Source of the DNA: Bradyrhizobium sp. S69
GTDB lineage: Bacteria > Pseudomonadota > Alphaproteobacteria > Rhizobiales > Xanthobacteraceae
Assembly (NCBI RefSeq): GCF_009766005.1
Contig: NZ_LMUK01000038.1
Coordinates: 220,821 to 284,820, forward strand
Direction of reading: 5' to 3'
Length of the DNA stretch: 64,000 nt
Of the stretch, positions 8,218 through 16,557 are shown piece by piece. A model generated the notes under the pieces. The model was not told the origin of the DNA, made no database searches, and worked only from the letters and a program-made list of their open reading frames with translations. How positions within the stretch are numbered: position 1 is the first letter of the stretch; the number at the start of each line of letters is the position of its first letter. Position numbers and translations under genes: made by a program.

Positions 8218-9561
8218 CTATTCGGTCGAATCGAAATCTTCTTCCCTAGCGTTCAGCATTCCCGACAACATCCGCAGGCCCACCTCAAGTTGCTCGATCG
8301 CCGGCGCGGCCAGCGCCAGCCGTACCGCGTTCGGCGCGTGCCCGGGCGTCACAGCGAAGGTCGTCGATGGCGTCAGCGCGATGTCCCGCCGCGCCGCGGC
8401 GGCAACGAAGGTCTGCGACCGCCAATGCGGCGGCAGCGACAGCCATAGATGGTAGGATTTGCTGTTGGTCTGGATTTCGAAGCCGGAAAGATATTTCGCC
8501 GCCATTTGCTGGCGCTTTGCCGCATCGATGCGCTTGAGTCGTGACAGCTCCGAAGCGGTGCCGTCGTCCATCAGCCGCTGCCCGGCGGCGAACGCATAGC
8601 CCGACGCCGTCCATCCGCCCGATCGCACCGAGGCCATGACGCTCTCGCGCAGGCGCGGCGGCGGCACGATGAAACCGAGCGCCAGCCCCGGTGCCACCTT
8701 CTTGGAGAGGCTGTCGAGCACGATGCAGCGATCCGGCGCGAGCGCGGCAAGCGGCGCTTCGTCGTCGAGGAAGCCATAAACGGTGTCTTCGATGATAGGC
8801 AGATCGAGCTTCTCGACGACGCGGATGAGGTCGGCGCGCCGTCCCGGCGGCATCGTGATGCCAAGCGGATTTTGAATGATGGGTTGAAGATACAGCGCCG
8901 ACAGATGCGCATCGCGATGCGCCTTTTGCACGGCATCCGGGCGAACGCCATGTTCATCCATGGCGAGCGGCACCAGCGTCACGCCGAGCCTTGCCGCGAT
9001 GCCCTTGATGAACGGATAGGTCAGGCTCTCGACGCCGCAACGGCCGCCGGGCGCCACCACCGCGGCAAGTGCCGCGGCGATGCATTGCCGGCCGTTGGCG
9101 GTGAACACGATCTGCCCGGCGTCCGGCGACCAATCCTTGCGCGCCAGAAACGCCGCCGAAACGGTTCTTGCGGCCTGCGTTCCGGTGCTGGTGGCCTGTC
9201 GCAACGCGACTTCGAGCGCTTCCGGCCGGTTTAATCCATCCAGGCTTTTGGAGATCAAGGCCGACTGCGTCGGCAGCAGCGGATAGTTGAATTCGAAATC
9301 GATGCGCGCGCCGCGCGGTTCGGGCGGGGCGGCGCTGCCGCGGCGCGCCTGTCCCGAAATGAAGGTGCCGCGTCCGACCTCGCCGACCACGAGGCCTCGG
9401 CGCAACAATTCAGTGTAGACGCGGCTCGCGGTCGAGACCGCGATCCCGCGCTCATAGGCAAAGCTGCGCTGCGGCGGCAGGCGATCGCCGGCTTTGAGCG
9501 CGCCGCTGGCGATCTCGACCGCAACGGCGTCGGCAAGCTTCAGATACTCGAATTTCGACAT
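8218..9561 (-). CDS. MocR-type regulator (GntR HTH + class I aminotransferase domain)
   Basis: This 447-residue protein has a GntR-type winged helix at about 1-70 (GDRLPPQRSFAYERGIAVSTASRVYTEL) fused to a PLP aminotransferase-like domain (about 90-440). The PLP-binding block is VLDSLSKKVAPGLALGF; the first Lys of SKK is the expected Schiff-base residue. MocR proteins sense PLP or amino-acid-derived ligands and bind spaced direct repeats. Three TTGCACYGAG repeats lie immediately upstream of its start, between it and the divergent DUF1127-mddA genes. It most likely controls itself and that pair. Confidence 0.9.
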   Translation of the reverse strand: MSKFEYLKLADAVAVEIASGALKAGDRLPPQRSFAYERGIAVSTASRVYTELLRRGLVVGEVGRGTFISGQARRGSAAPPEPRGARIDFEFNYPLLPTQSALISKSLDGLNRPEALEVALRQATSTGTQAARTVSAAFLARKDWSPDAGQIVFTANGRQCIAAALAAVVAPGGRCGVESLTYPFIKGIAARLGVTLVPLAMDEHGVRPDAVQKAHRDAHLSALYLQPIIQNPLGITMPPGRRADLIRVVEKLDLPIIEDTVYGFLDDEAPLAALAPDRCIVLDSLSKKVAPGLALGFIVPPPRLRESVMASVRSGGWTASGYAFAAGQRLMDDGTASELSRLKRIDAAKRQQMAAKYLSGFEIQTNSKSYHLWLSLPPHWRSQTFVAAAARRDIALTPSTTFAVTPGHAPNAVRLALAAPAIEQLEVGLRMLSGMLNAREEDFDSTE

Positions 9562-9563
9562 TA

Positions 9564-9646
9564 TTGCACCGAGATCAATGTTTTACTTGCACCGAGATAT
9601 GTATCGGATCATTTATCCTCCATCAAGCCCGCGATTGCACTGAGGA
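9564..9646. promoter_or_regulatory. Three direct repeats, probable MocR operator
   Basis: TTGCACCGAGAT occurs at 9564-9575 and 9587-9598 (23-bp period). A degenerate third copy, TTGCACTGAGG, begins at 9635. The array begins 3 bp from the MocR start and lies in the intergenic region shared with the DUF1127 gene. Spaced direct repeats are the usual binding architecture for MocR/PdxR regulators. Confidence 0.7.
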
Positions 9647-9744
9647 GTGCCCGAGCAATCCTTACGTCAGGGCGCAGCCGCCGTTGTCAGGCGTTTGCGT
9701 CGACGGCTCCGCTTTGCCGCGCGGAAGCCAATTGGAGACCGACC

Positions 9745-9972
9745 ATGAGCACGATGTCCCCGACCGCCACACGGCCCGCGACCGCCGGCCCGTTTGTCCG
9801 CTGGATCGGAGCATGCGCGCACGCGCTCGCCGTCTATTTCGACCGCCGGGCCGCGATCAAGGCGCTTCACGAACTGGACGATCGCGGGCTCCGCGATATC
9901 GGGCTCGCACGCTGTCACATCGAGGCGGCGGTGGGCGGCGCGCTCAATCCGGAGATGGGGCGGCTTCGATAA
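9745..9972 (+). CDS. DUF1127 small basic protein
   Basis: This 75-residue protein has a C-terminal DUF1127 motif, AIKALHELDDRGLRDIGLAR (about residues 42-61). A Thr/Pro/Ala-rich N-terminus and a hydrophobic stretch precede it. DUF1127 (YjiS-like) proteins are abundant in alphaproteobacteria and some bind RNA or modulate phosphate and carbon metabolism; the specific role here is unknown. It is 54 bp upstream of the mddA-like gene and downstream of the MocR operator. Confidence 0.88.
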   Translation: MSTMSPTATRPATAGPFVRWIGACAHALAVYFDRRAAIKALHELDDRGLRDIGLARCHIEAAVGGALNPEMGRLR

Positions 9973-10026
9973 AGCCCCAAGCGCGCTTCGCGCGTTCCGG
10001 CCCGGCAGAAATCAAGGAGAACAATT

Positions 10027-10809
10027 ATGACCATCACGGTCGATCATCACCCGCGCCATCACGGCGGGCCGCGGGCGGGACGTCTCGCCGGCCTTGTCAG
10101 CCGTTGCTACGGCATGATGGCTTACGCGAGCTTCCTTGCATCGTTTCTCTATGCCATCGGCTTCGTCAGCAACCTTGTCGTTCCCAAGAGCATCGACACC
10201 GGGGTGGTCTGGCCGCCATTCGTCGCGTTCTGCATCGATCTGCAACTGCTCTGCGTGTTCGCCGTCCAGCATGGCGGCATGGCGCGGCCGAGCTTCAAGC
10301 GCCTGTCGACGGGCCGTGTCTCGCCGTTGGTCGCGCGCAGCACTTTCCTGTTGTGCACCAGCCTCACGCTGATCCTGCTGTTCGCGGCGTGGCAGCCATT
10401 GCCCGCGCTGGTGTGGCAGGCGGAAAATCCGATTACCGCGGCGGTGATCCAAGCGCTGTCGTTGCTCGGCTGGTCGATCGCGCTGCACAGCATCTTGCTG
10501 GTCAGCCGTTTTGATCTCTTCGGCCTCAAGCAGCGGCTGCTGAGCTTCGCCGGCCGGAGCGAGATCGCGACACCGTTCCGGACGCCCGGGCTCTATGGTG
10601 TAGTCAGGCACCCGATCTATCTGGGTCTCATGATCGCGTTGTGGGCCGCGCCGGTGATGACCGCGGGACATCTGCTGTTGGCCAGCCTTGCGACCGCCTT
10701 TATGTGCGCCGGCATCTGGCTGGAGGAACGCGATCATCTCGCTCTGTTCGGCGATCGCTACCGGCAATATCGCGCGCGGGTCGCGATGCTGCTGCCCGGT
10801 CTGTTCTGA
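10027..10809 (+). CDS. mddA: Methanethiol S-methyltransferase-like membrane protein (MddA/NnrU/ICMT family)
   Basis: This 260-residue protein has five or six hydrophobic segments and the isoprenylcysteine-methyltransferase-type SAM-binding block GLYGVVRHPIYLGLM (about 188-202), then EERDHLALFGDRYRQYRARV near the C-terminus. Length and motifs fit MddA, which methylates methanethiol to dimethyl sulfide and is known from Bradyrhizobium. The N-terminal block VFAVQHGGMARPSFKR (about 77-92) is shared with NnrU/MddA. An AAGGAGAAC ribosome site precedes the ATG. NnrU-like proteins of other function are the main alternative. The MocR operator upstream suggests amino-acid or PLP-linked control. Confidence 0.78.
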   Translation: MTITVDHHPRHHGGPRAGRLAGLVSRCYGMMAYASFLASFLYAIGFVSNLVVPKSIDTGVVWPPFVAFCIDLQLLCVFAVQHGGMARPSFKRLSTGRVSPLVARSTFLLCTSLTLILLFAAWQPLPALVWQAENPITAAVIQALSLLGWSIALHSILLVSRFDLFGLKQRLLSFAGRSEIATPFRTPGLYGVVRHPIYLGLMIALWAAPVMTAGHLLLASLATAFMCAGIWLEERDHLALFGDRYRQYRARVAMLLPGLF

Positions 10810-10822
10810 GGCCTAGGCTTTT

Positions 10823-11248
10823 TTAATGCCGCACCACCAGCACCGAGCATTTGGCGTAACGCACGACATGGCCGGCATTGGAACCGAGGAAATAGGTCCG
10901 CATCGCCGGCCGGTGCGACGTCATCACGATCAGGTCGGCCTTGATCGCCGCGGCTTCTTCCAGGATCTCGTGATAGATGCCGCCCTGCCGCACCACGCTT
11001 GAAATGCGCGCGGCGTCGATGCCGGATTCGCGCGCGACGATCGTAAGCGCCTCTTCGGAGGTTTGCCGCTGCTGGCTGTCGAAATCGGCCGGCACATATT
11101 CCGCCAGCATCACCGGCGTCATCGGCAGCACGTTGAGCAGCCGCACCGCGCCGCGCCAAGTTTGCGACAGCGTCGCCGCGGTCGCAATCGCAGGCTTCGC
11201 CAGATCGGTATCGGCGAGATCGATCGGCACGAGAATCGAGTTGAACAT
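10823..11248 (-). CDS. Universal stress protein (UspA family)
   Basis: This 141-residue single-domain Usp protein starts at 11248 (MFNSILVPIDLAD) behind an AGGGAGG ribosome site; the in-frame ATG at 11275 adds nine atypical residues. The ATP-binding segment MTSHRPAMRTYFLGSNAGHV...CSVLVVR near the C-terminus matches ATP-binding Usp members. It is convergent with the mddA-like gene (13 bp). Confidence 0.9.
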   Translation of the reverse strand: MFNSILVPIDLADTDLAKPAIATAATLSQTWRGAVRLLNVLPMTPVMLAEYVPADFDSQQRQTSEEALTIVARESGIDAARISSVVRQGGIYHEILEEAAAIKADLIVMTSHRPAMRTYFLGSNAGHVVRYAKCSVLVVRH

Positions 11249-11321
11249 CTGCGCCTCCCTGTCCGTCATCAACATAACATATATCGATAACCCGGCGCGG
11301 CCAGCTCAATCGTTCAAGGCT

Positions 11322-11861
11322 TCAGTCGGCCTGCTTCAAAAGCTTGGGGCTGACGAAGCGCACGAGACGTCCGCGGCGGAATGCCACATCGGCCCAGTCG
11401 TCGACCGCGAAATCGAAGATCGCAAGGCCCGACGTCGGCAGGTTGTCGGTCAGTGCCTTGCGCGCGGCGGGCTCGCCGCCGCCGTCGGTCAGGGCCAGCC
11501 CCAGTTCGTGCATTCCGGGATTGTGCCCGACGATCAGCAGCCGCTTGGGGTCGGTGGCGCAGGCCGCGTGGATGGTTTGCAGCAATTGCGCGGGATCGGC
11601 GCCATAGAGTTCCGGCAGCAGTTCCACCTGCGGCGGCGGCACGACATCCTTCATCGCGGCCCAGGCCAGCTCCCAGGTCTGGTGCGCCCGGGTCGCTGGC
11701 GACACCAGCACGGTGCCGGGAAACGGCGGATGGCTGGCGATAAAGCCGCCGATCTCAGCAGCGTCCCTGCGGCCGCGGTCGTCGAGGCGGCGGTCCTGAT
11801 CGCGGCCGCTCGGCGCGTCGCTCTCGGTCTTGGCGTGACGCAGCAGCATCAAACGGCGCAT
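11322..11861 (-). CDS. SixA-type phosphohistidine phosphatase
   Basis: This 179-residue histidine-phosphatase superfamily protein starts at 11861. The catalytic motif LLRHAKTESD (His9) opens the protein, and the second-His motif VGHNPGMHELG is in the C-terminal half. SixA enzymes dephosphorylate His-phosphorylated phosphotransfer proteins; in alphaproteobacteria the partner is often the PTS-Ntr system. The upstream in-frame extension to 12095 overlaps the divergent oxidoreductase gene and is not coding. Confidence 0.87.
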   Translation of the reverse strand: MRRLMLLRHAKTESDAPSGRDQDRRLDDRGRRDAAEIGGFIASHPPFPGTVLVSPATRAHQTWELAWAAMKDVVPPPQVELLPELYGADPAQLLQTIHAACATDPKRLLIVGHNPGMHELGLALTDGGGEPAARKALTDNLPTSGLAIFDFAVDDWADVAFRRGRLVRFVSPKLLKQAD

Positions 11862-11970
11862 GGTGCAATCTCGATTCGTTTCAGTCTTCCCGCAACTCCC
11901 GCGGATTAATGTACAGACTTTAGGCCCAGAGCAAGGTGACAAGCGCCCGATCGGTCCGTAAGAAAACGCC

Positions 11971-13440
11971 ATGAGCGAGACGCCCCCCAGCGCGACCACC
12001 CGAGCCGATCCGGCCGCGATACCCGAGCGCTCGCGGCTTTCGTTCGACCTGGATGCGGATATCTGCGTGATCGGCGCGGGGCTCGCGGGGCTCACGGTGG
12101 CGCTGGAGGCGGCGCGCCTCGGCGCCAGCGTCGCCGTGCTGGAGGGCCGCCATGTCGGCTGGAACGCCTCCGGCCATCAGCTCGGCACGGTGATGCCGGG
12201 CTACGGCCTTTCGATCGGCGAGCTGATCGCCCGCGTCGGCATCGAAGACGCCCGCGAGCTCTGGTCGCTGTCGAAGCAGGGCGCGGAACGGGTGCGGGCC
12301 AATGCCGCCGAACAGTTGATGCCGGGCATGGCCTTGAGCGAGGGGGCGCTGGAGGTTTCCAACGTCGATGTCGGCGATCAATTGATCAGCCGGTTGCAGA
12401 TGCTGAGCGAGGATTTTGAGACCGAAGTGGAGGGCTGGCAGGTCGATCGCGTGCGCGCGGAGCTCAAGACCGGGCGTTATTTCCACGGCATGTATTATCC
12501 CAAGGCGTTCCAGATCGACGGCCGCCAATACATCCATGGCCTGGCCGCGCTGGCGCGGCGGGCGGGGGCACGGATTTTCGAGGACACGCCGGTCGTCAGC
12601 ATCGATTCATCGGGGATTCGCAAGCGCATCGTGACGCCATCGGCGCGGTTGCGCGCCGCGCATATCGTGCTTGCCGGCAACATCCATCTCGGCGCGCCGC
12701 TGCGGCGGCTGTCGGAAACGCTGCTGCCGGTCTCGCGCTACGCCGCCGTCACTGCGCCGCTCGGCGCGCGGCTGGCCGAGGCGGTCACGTTCCAGGGCTC
12801 GGTGATGGACAGCGACGGCGTCGATCAGTTCCGCATCGTCGACGGCGACCGCTTGATGTGGGCCTCGCCGGAGACCACTTGGGCGGCGCGGCCGGAGCGC
12901 TACGCCGGCGCCATCGCGCGGCGGATCCGGACGATTTTTCCCCAGCTCGGCAAGGTCGAGATCACCGAGACCTTCGGCGGCGCGGTTGGGCAGACCGTGC
13001 ACGGTATGCCCCAGATCGGCCAGTTGCGCCGCGGCCTGTGGGTGGCGAGCGGTTTTGGGCGCCAGGGCCTGAACACCTCGGCGATCGCCGGGCACTTGAT
13101 TGCGCGCAGCATTCTCTGGGGCGACGATCGCTGGCGGCTGTTCTCGCCGTTCGAACTGGTGTGGGCGGGTGGCCCGACCGGCCGGGTCGCCGGACATCTC
13201 GTCGGCCTCTGGAGCAGGGGAAGTTCCGCGACCGCCGGCGCGCTGGCCCGCTATCGGGAAAGAGCCCGGGTCCAGGAAAATCTCCGCGAGGCGCGCCGCC
13301 TCGAAGCCAACCGTCAGGCGGGAACCCGGCCGCCGGGTGCTCGCCCGTCACGTCCTCGCCCGCCGCCAGGCCAGCCGCGTCCCGAACGCCCGACGCCGCC
13401 GCCAGCTGCGGCCGATCCCGGTGAAGGCGCCGGCGGGTAG
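11971..13440 (+). CDS. FAD-dependent oxidoreductase (DAO family) with Pro-rich tail
   Basis: This 489-residue protein has a dinucleotide-binding fingerprint DICVIGAGLAGLTVALEAARLG at about residues 30-51 and a DAO fold. GWNASGHQLGTVMPG near 64-78 and VASGFGRQGLNTSAIAGHLIA near 352-372 resemble gamma-glutamylputrescine and related amine oxidases (PuuB/OrdL type). The last 50 residues are an Arg/Pro-rich low-complexity tail absent from classical members. The substrate is unassigned. Confidence 0.85.
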   Translation: MSETPPSATTRADPAAIPERSRLSFDLDADICVIGAGLAGLTVALEAARLGASVAVLEGRHVGWNASGHQLGTVMPGYGLSIGELIARVGIEDARELWSLSKQGAERVRANAAEQLMPGMALSEGALEVSNVDVGDQLISRLQMLSEDFETEVEGWQVDRVRAELKTGRYFHGMYYPKAFQIDGRQYIHGLAALARRAGARIFEDTPVVSIDSSGIRKRIVTPSARLRAAHIVLAGNIHLGAPLRRLSETLLPVSRYAAVTAPLGARLAEAVTFQGSVMDSDGVDQFRIVDGDRLMWASPETTWAARPERYAGAIARRIRTIFPQLGKVEITETFGGAVGQTVHGMPQIGQLRRGLWVASGFGRQGLNTSAIAGHLIARSILWGDDRWRLFSPFELVWAGGPTGRVAGHLVGLWSRGSSATAGALARYRERARVQENLREARRLEANRQAGTRPPGARPSRPRPPPGQPRPERPTPPPAAADPGEGAGG

Positions 13441-13565
13441 GGCGCTTGCGCGGGCCCTCGCAGAAAAGTGAGAAATTTAGGCCCCAACCGGCGTAACTTC
13501 TCCCCGGGCGTGCCGTATCTCGTGGTGAACCCCGCCCGATTCCGCGGAACGCCAAGGAGACCATC

Positions 13566-14066
13566 ATGATCGATCGCCGTATCCTGCTCGCATCCGTCGC
13601 CGGTCTGTTCGGCTTCATGTCGCTGCGCTGGTTGCGCGCCGCCCCGGCCCAGGCTGCCGAGAAATTCGAGGTCGAAAAGACCGAGGCGGAATGGCGCGCA
13701 CAGTTGACGCCGCAGCAATATGCCATCCTGCGCGAGGAGGGCACCGAGCGGCCGAATTCGAGCCCGCTCTTGAAGGAACATCGCAAGGGCATCTTCGCTT
13801 GCGCCGGCTGCGACCTGCCGCTGTTCTCCTCGGAGACCAAATTCGAAAGCGGCACCGGTTGGCCGAGTTTTTATCAGCCGCTAGCGAACGCGGTCGGCAA
13901 GCACGATGACCGCACCTTCGGCATGTTGCGCAGCGAAATTCACTGCCGCCGCTGCGGCGGTCATCTCGGCCACGTCTTCGACGACGGACCGAAGCCGACC
14001 GGCCTGCGCTACTGCATGGACGGTTTTGCGTTGCAGTTTCATCCGGCGGCGGCGCAGGCGTCTTAG
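13566..14066 (+). CDS. msrB: Exported peptide-methionine (R)-S-oxide reductase MsrB
   Basis: This 166-residue MsrB reduces methionine-R-sulfoxide. An N-terminal leader (MIDRRILLASVAGLFGFM, then APAQAAE) gives a Tat-like or Sec export signal, so it probably repairs periplasmic proteins. The structural zinc site is complete: C79/C82 (CAGC) and C127/C130 (CRRC). The catalytic Cys is C150 in GLRYCMDGFAL. The block SGTGWPSFYQP is the substrate pocket. AAGGAGACC precedes the start, and a strong terminator follows about 85 bp downstream. Confidence 0.95.
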   Translation: MIDRRILLASVAGLFGFMSLRWLRAAPAQAAEKFEVEKTEAEWRAQLTPQQYAILREEGTERPNSSPLLKEHRKGIFACAGCDLPLFSSETKFESGTGWPSFYQPLANAVGKHDDRTFGMLRSEIHCRRCGGHLGHVFDDGPKPTGLRYCMDGFALQFHPAAAQAS

Positions 14067-14150
14067 CTTCTTTTAACGCGTTTCTTCGCGCGAACCAGTA
14101 CCCGCTTCGCTCGATTTCGCCCGGCAATTGTTGCCCGCCCGGCAAATGTG

Positions 14151-14180
14151 CCCCGGTCCCTGGACCGGGGCTTTTGTTTT
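14151..14180 (+). terminator. Rho-independent terminator after msrB
   Basis: CCCCGGTCC pairs with GGACCGGGG (2-nt loop, CT) and is followed by CTTTTGTTTT. It separates msrB from the flagellar hook operon. Confidence 0.85.
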
Positions 14181-14210
14181 AAGCGGCTGATATAGCGCGG
14201 CTTTTGTTTT

Positions 14211-14225
14211 TGGCACGGCGCTTGC
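14211..14225 (+). promoter_or_regulatory. Sigma-54 (-24/-12) promoter of the flgE operon
   Basis: TGGCACGGCGCTTGC matches the consensus TGGCACG-N4-TTGC exactly, with the GG and GC elements 12 bp apart. It lies 74 bp upstream of the flgE ATG and just after the msrB terminator. In Caulobacter-type hierarchies hook genes are transcribed by sigma-54 with FlbD. Confidence 0.9.
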
Positions 14226-14298
14226 GATGTCTCCTTCGACGACGGTCACGGCCAGGCAATGCCGGCCGGTCGCTCGAATCGAATGTGGAGACGATGTT

Positions 14299-16506
14299 AT
14301 GGGTATCTTCGATGCGCTCAATACCGCGGTGGGCGGCCTGCAATCGCAATCCTACGCGCTGCAAAACATCTCCGGCAACATCGCGAATGCCTCGACCATC
14401 GGCTACAAGGGCATCGACACCACCTTCGAGGATCTCGTTGCCCAATCGTCGGGGCCGACCTCGCAGGTCGCTGGCGGCGTCCAGGCGTTTTCCCAGCAGA
14501 CGTTGACCACGGCGGGCACCGTCACCGCATCGACCGTTGCAACCAACATGGCGATCAACGGCGACGGCTTCTTCTCGGTACAGAAGCCCACCAGCACCGT
14601 GGATAATCAGCCGGTCTTCAACGGCGTCACCGACTATACGAGGGCCGGCGATTTTCAGGTCAACGCCAACGGCAATCTGGTCAACGGCGCCGGATATTAT
14701 CTGATGGGCGTCACGGTCGATCCGAAGACCGGCAACCCGCTCGGCAGCGTCGCGAACGTTCTCCAGTTCCAGAACAACTTCATCCCGGCGCAAGCCACCA
14801 GCACCCTTCAATACGCCGCCAACCTGCCGACCACGCCCACGACCACGGCGAGCGCCACCGCGGCTGCCGGCACGATCACCGCCGCCGGCGGTTTGAACAC
14901 CGGCGACTTCACCGAGAACCCGACGGTGTTGGGCACGCCTCCGCAGCCTTACGGCAACTCCTCGGCGACCGGCACCGCCGAAGCGGGCACAACAGGACCG
15001 ATCAGTGCCGCGACATTGCTTTCCAGCGCGGCAACCGGCAGCGCGACCGGAACTGCCGTCACAGTCGGCGGCACGGCAATCACGGGCGCAACCGTGTTGT
15101 CCACAATGAGCCCTGCTTTCACCAACGGCTCCACCCTCGTCGTCAACGGCAAGACGATTACCTTCAGCAGCACTGCGACCACCAGCACCAGCAGCACTGG
15201 CGGTACCATCAGCCTGAGCGGGACGGTTCAAGATATCCTCACGGCGATCGATCAAATCTCGGGTACGAGCGCGACGACCGCGCCATCGACCATCAGCGGC
15301 ACCGGCGCGATCACGCTGAATGATAACGCGGGCAATCTGACGATCACGAGCTCGCCCGCGAGTGATCTCGCGGTGCTTGGCTTCAGCGGTAGCAGCATCA
15401 CCACCCCCAACGCCCTGGCGAGCAGCTATGCCGCGACCGACAGTATCACCGTCACCACCTCAACCGGTCCCGTGACCATCGCGTTTTACAACGGCGGCAC
15501 TGCTCCCACCGATACCGCCACCACCAAATATCTTAACCTGGCGAACGCGAATGTTGGAGACCTGCTGCACACCATCGACTTGATTACCGGCAACACGACT
15601 GCGTCGACTGCGTCGAGCGTCTCCTCCACCGGCGCCGTCACACTGGACACGGGCACCGCGAACGATCTTTCGATCTTCAGCAGCGCGGCTGGATGGGGGG
15701 CGATGGGATTGACGTCGCCAGAGACGGCAAAACGTTCCGGCGGCGGCGGGTCGGGTCAGGGTTTCGTCACCGGCGCCGACAGCACGGCTTTCACCAATGA
15801 AAGCATCAGCGGCGGCGCGGTAACTGCTTACAACGCGTCGGGAACGCCGGTTAACCTGCAAATGCGATGGGCCTTGACCTCCACGGCCGGCGGTCAGGAG
15901 ACCTGGAATCTGTTTTATCAGACCGATACGACCGCAACCGGCACCCAGGTCGCGTGGCAAAATGTCGGCACCAACTTCGTCTTCAACTCCAATGGGGCCT
16001 TAACCAGTCCGTCTGGTGCGGGCATTACCATTCCTGGCGTGACCGTGAACAATCAATTGCTTGGCGACGTGACGTTGAATGTTGGCTCCAGTGGTCTGAC
16101 GAATTTTGCCACCACCACCGGCGCTGCGACCGTCAACAACTTCACACAGAATGGTTATGCCGCCGGCCAGCTTCAATCGGTCGCCATCAACGACAACGGT
16201 CTGGTAGTCGGCACCTTCTCGAACGGGCAGAATCTCGATCTAGCCCAAGTCACGCTGTCGCATTTCAACGGCACCAACTATTTGCAGGCGCTCAGCGGCG
16301 AAGCCTACGCCGTGACCGAACAGTCCGGGCCGGCCATCGCCGGCGCGTCTGGAACGATCAGCGGTTCGTCGCTCGAAGGCTCCAACACCGACATCGCCGA
16401 CGAATTCACCAAGCTGATCGTGACGCAACAGGCTTATTCGGCGAACACCAAGGTCATCACCACGGCAAACGACATGGTTCAGGATTTGCTGAACGTACTG
16501 CGCTGA
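14299..16506 (+). CDS. flgE: Flagellar hook protein FlgE
   Basis: This 735-residue hook subunit is long for the family. The conserved N-terminal rod/hook motif is MGIFDALNTAVGGLQSQSYA...NISGNIANASTIGYK, and the C-terminal helix is DEFTKLIVTQQAYSANTKVITTANDMVQDLLNVLR. Between them lie Thr/Ser-rich surface domains that include two tandem Flagellin_IN-like beta modules at about residues 265-370 and 373-471. The start at 14299 has GGAG 8 nt upstream and gives the canonical N-terminus; the extra 24 residues of the upstream frame overlap the sigma-54 promoter. It is first in an operon with flgK and flgL. Confidence 0.96.
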   Translation: MGIFDALNTAVGGLQSQSYALQNISGNIANASTIGYKGIDTTFEDLVAQSSGPTSQVAGGVQAFSQQTLTTAGTVTASTVATNMAINGDGFFSVQKPTSTVDNQPVFNGVTDYTRAGDFQVNANGNLVNGAGYYLMGVTVDPKTGNPLGSVANVLQFQNNFIPAQATSTLQYAANLPTTPTTTASATAAAGTITAAGGLNTGDFTENPTVLGTPPQPYGNSSATGTAEAGTTGPISAATLLSSAATGSATGTAVTVGGTAITGATVLSTMSPAFTNGSTLVVNGKTITFSSTATTSTSSTGGTISLSGTVQDILTAIDQISGTSATTAPSTISGTGAITLNDNAGNLTITSSPASDLAVLGFSGSSITTPNALASSYAATDSITVTTSTGPVTIAFYNGGTAPTDTATTKYLNLANANVGDLLHTIDLITGNTTASTASSVSSTGAVTLDTGTANDLSIFSSAAGWGAMGLTSPETAKRSGGGGSGQGFVTGADSTAFTNESISGGAVTAYNASGTPVNLQMRWALTSTAGGQETWNLFYQTDTTATGTQVAWQNVGTNFVFNSNGALTSPSGAGITIPGVTVNNQLLGDVTLNVGSSGLTNFATTTGAATVNNFTQNGYAAGQLQSVAINDNGLVVGTFSNGQNLDLAQVTLSHFNGTNYLQALSGEAYAVTEQSGPAIAGASGTISGSSLEGSNTDIADEFTKLIVTQQAYSANTKVITTANDMVQDLLNVLR

Positions 16507-16557
16507 TCGGCCTCGACGTGAGGCCGCTGTGACGTAATCGAAGGCGGGTAACAGATT

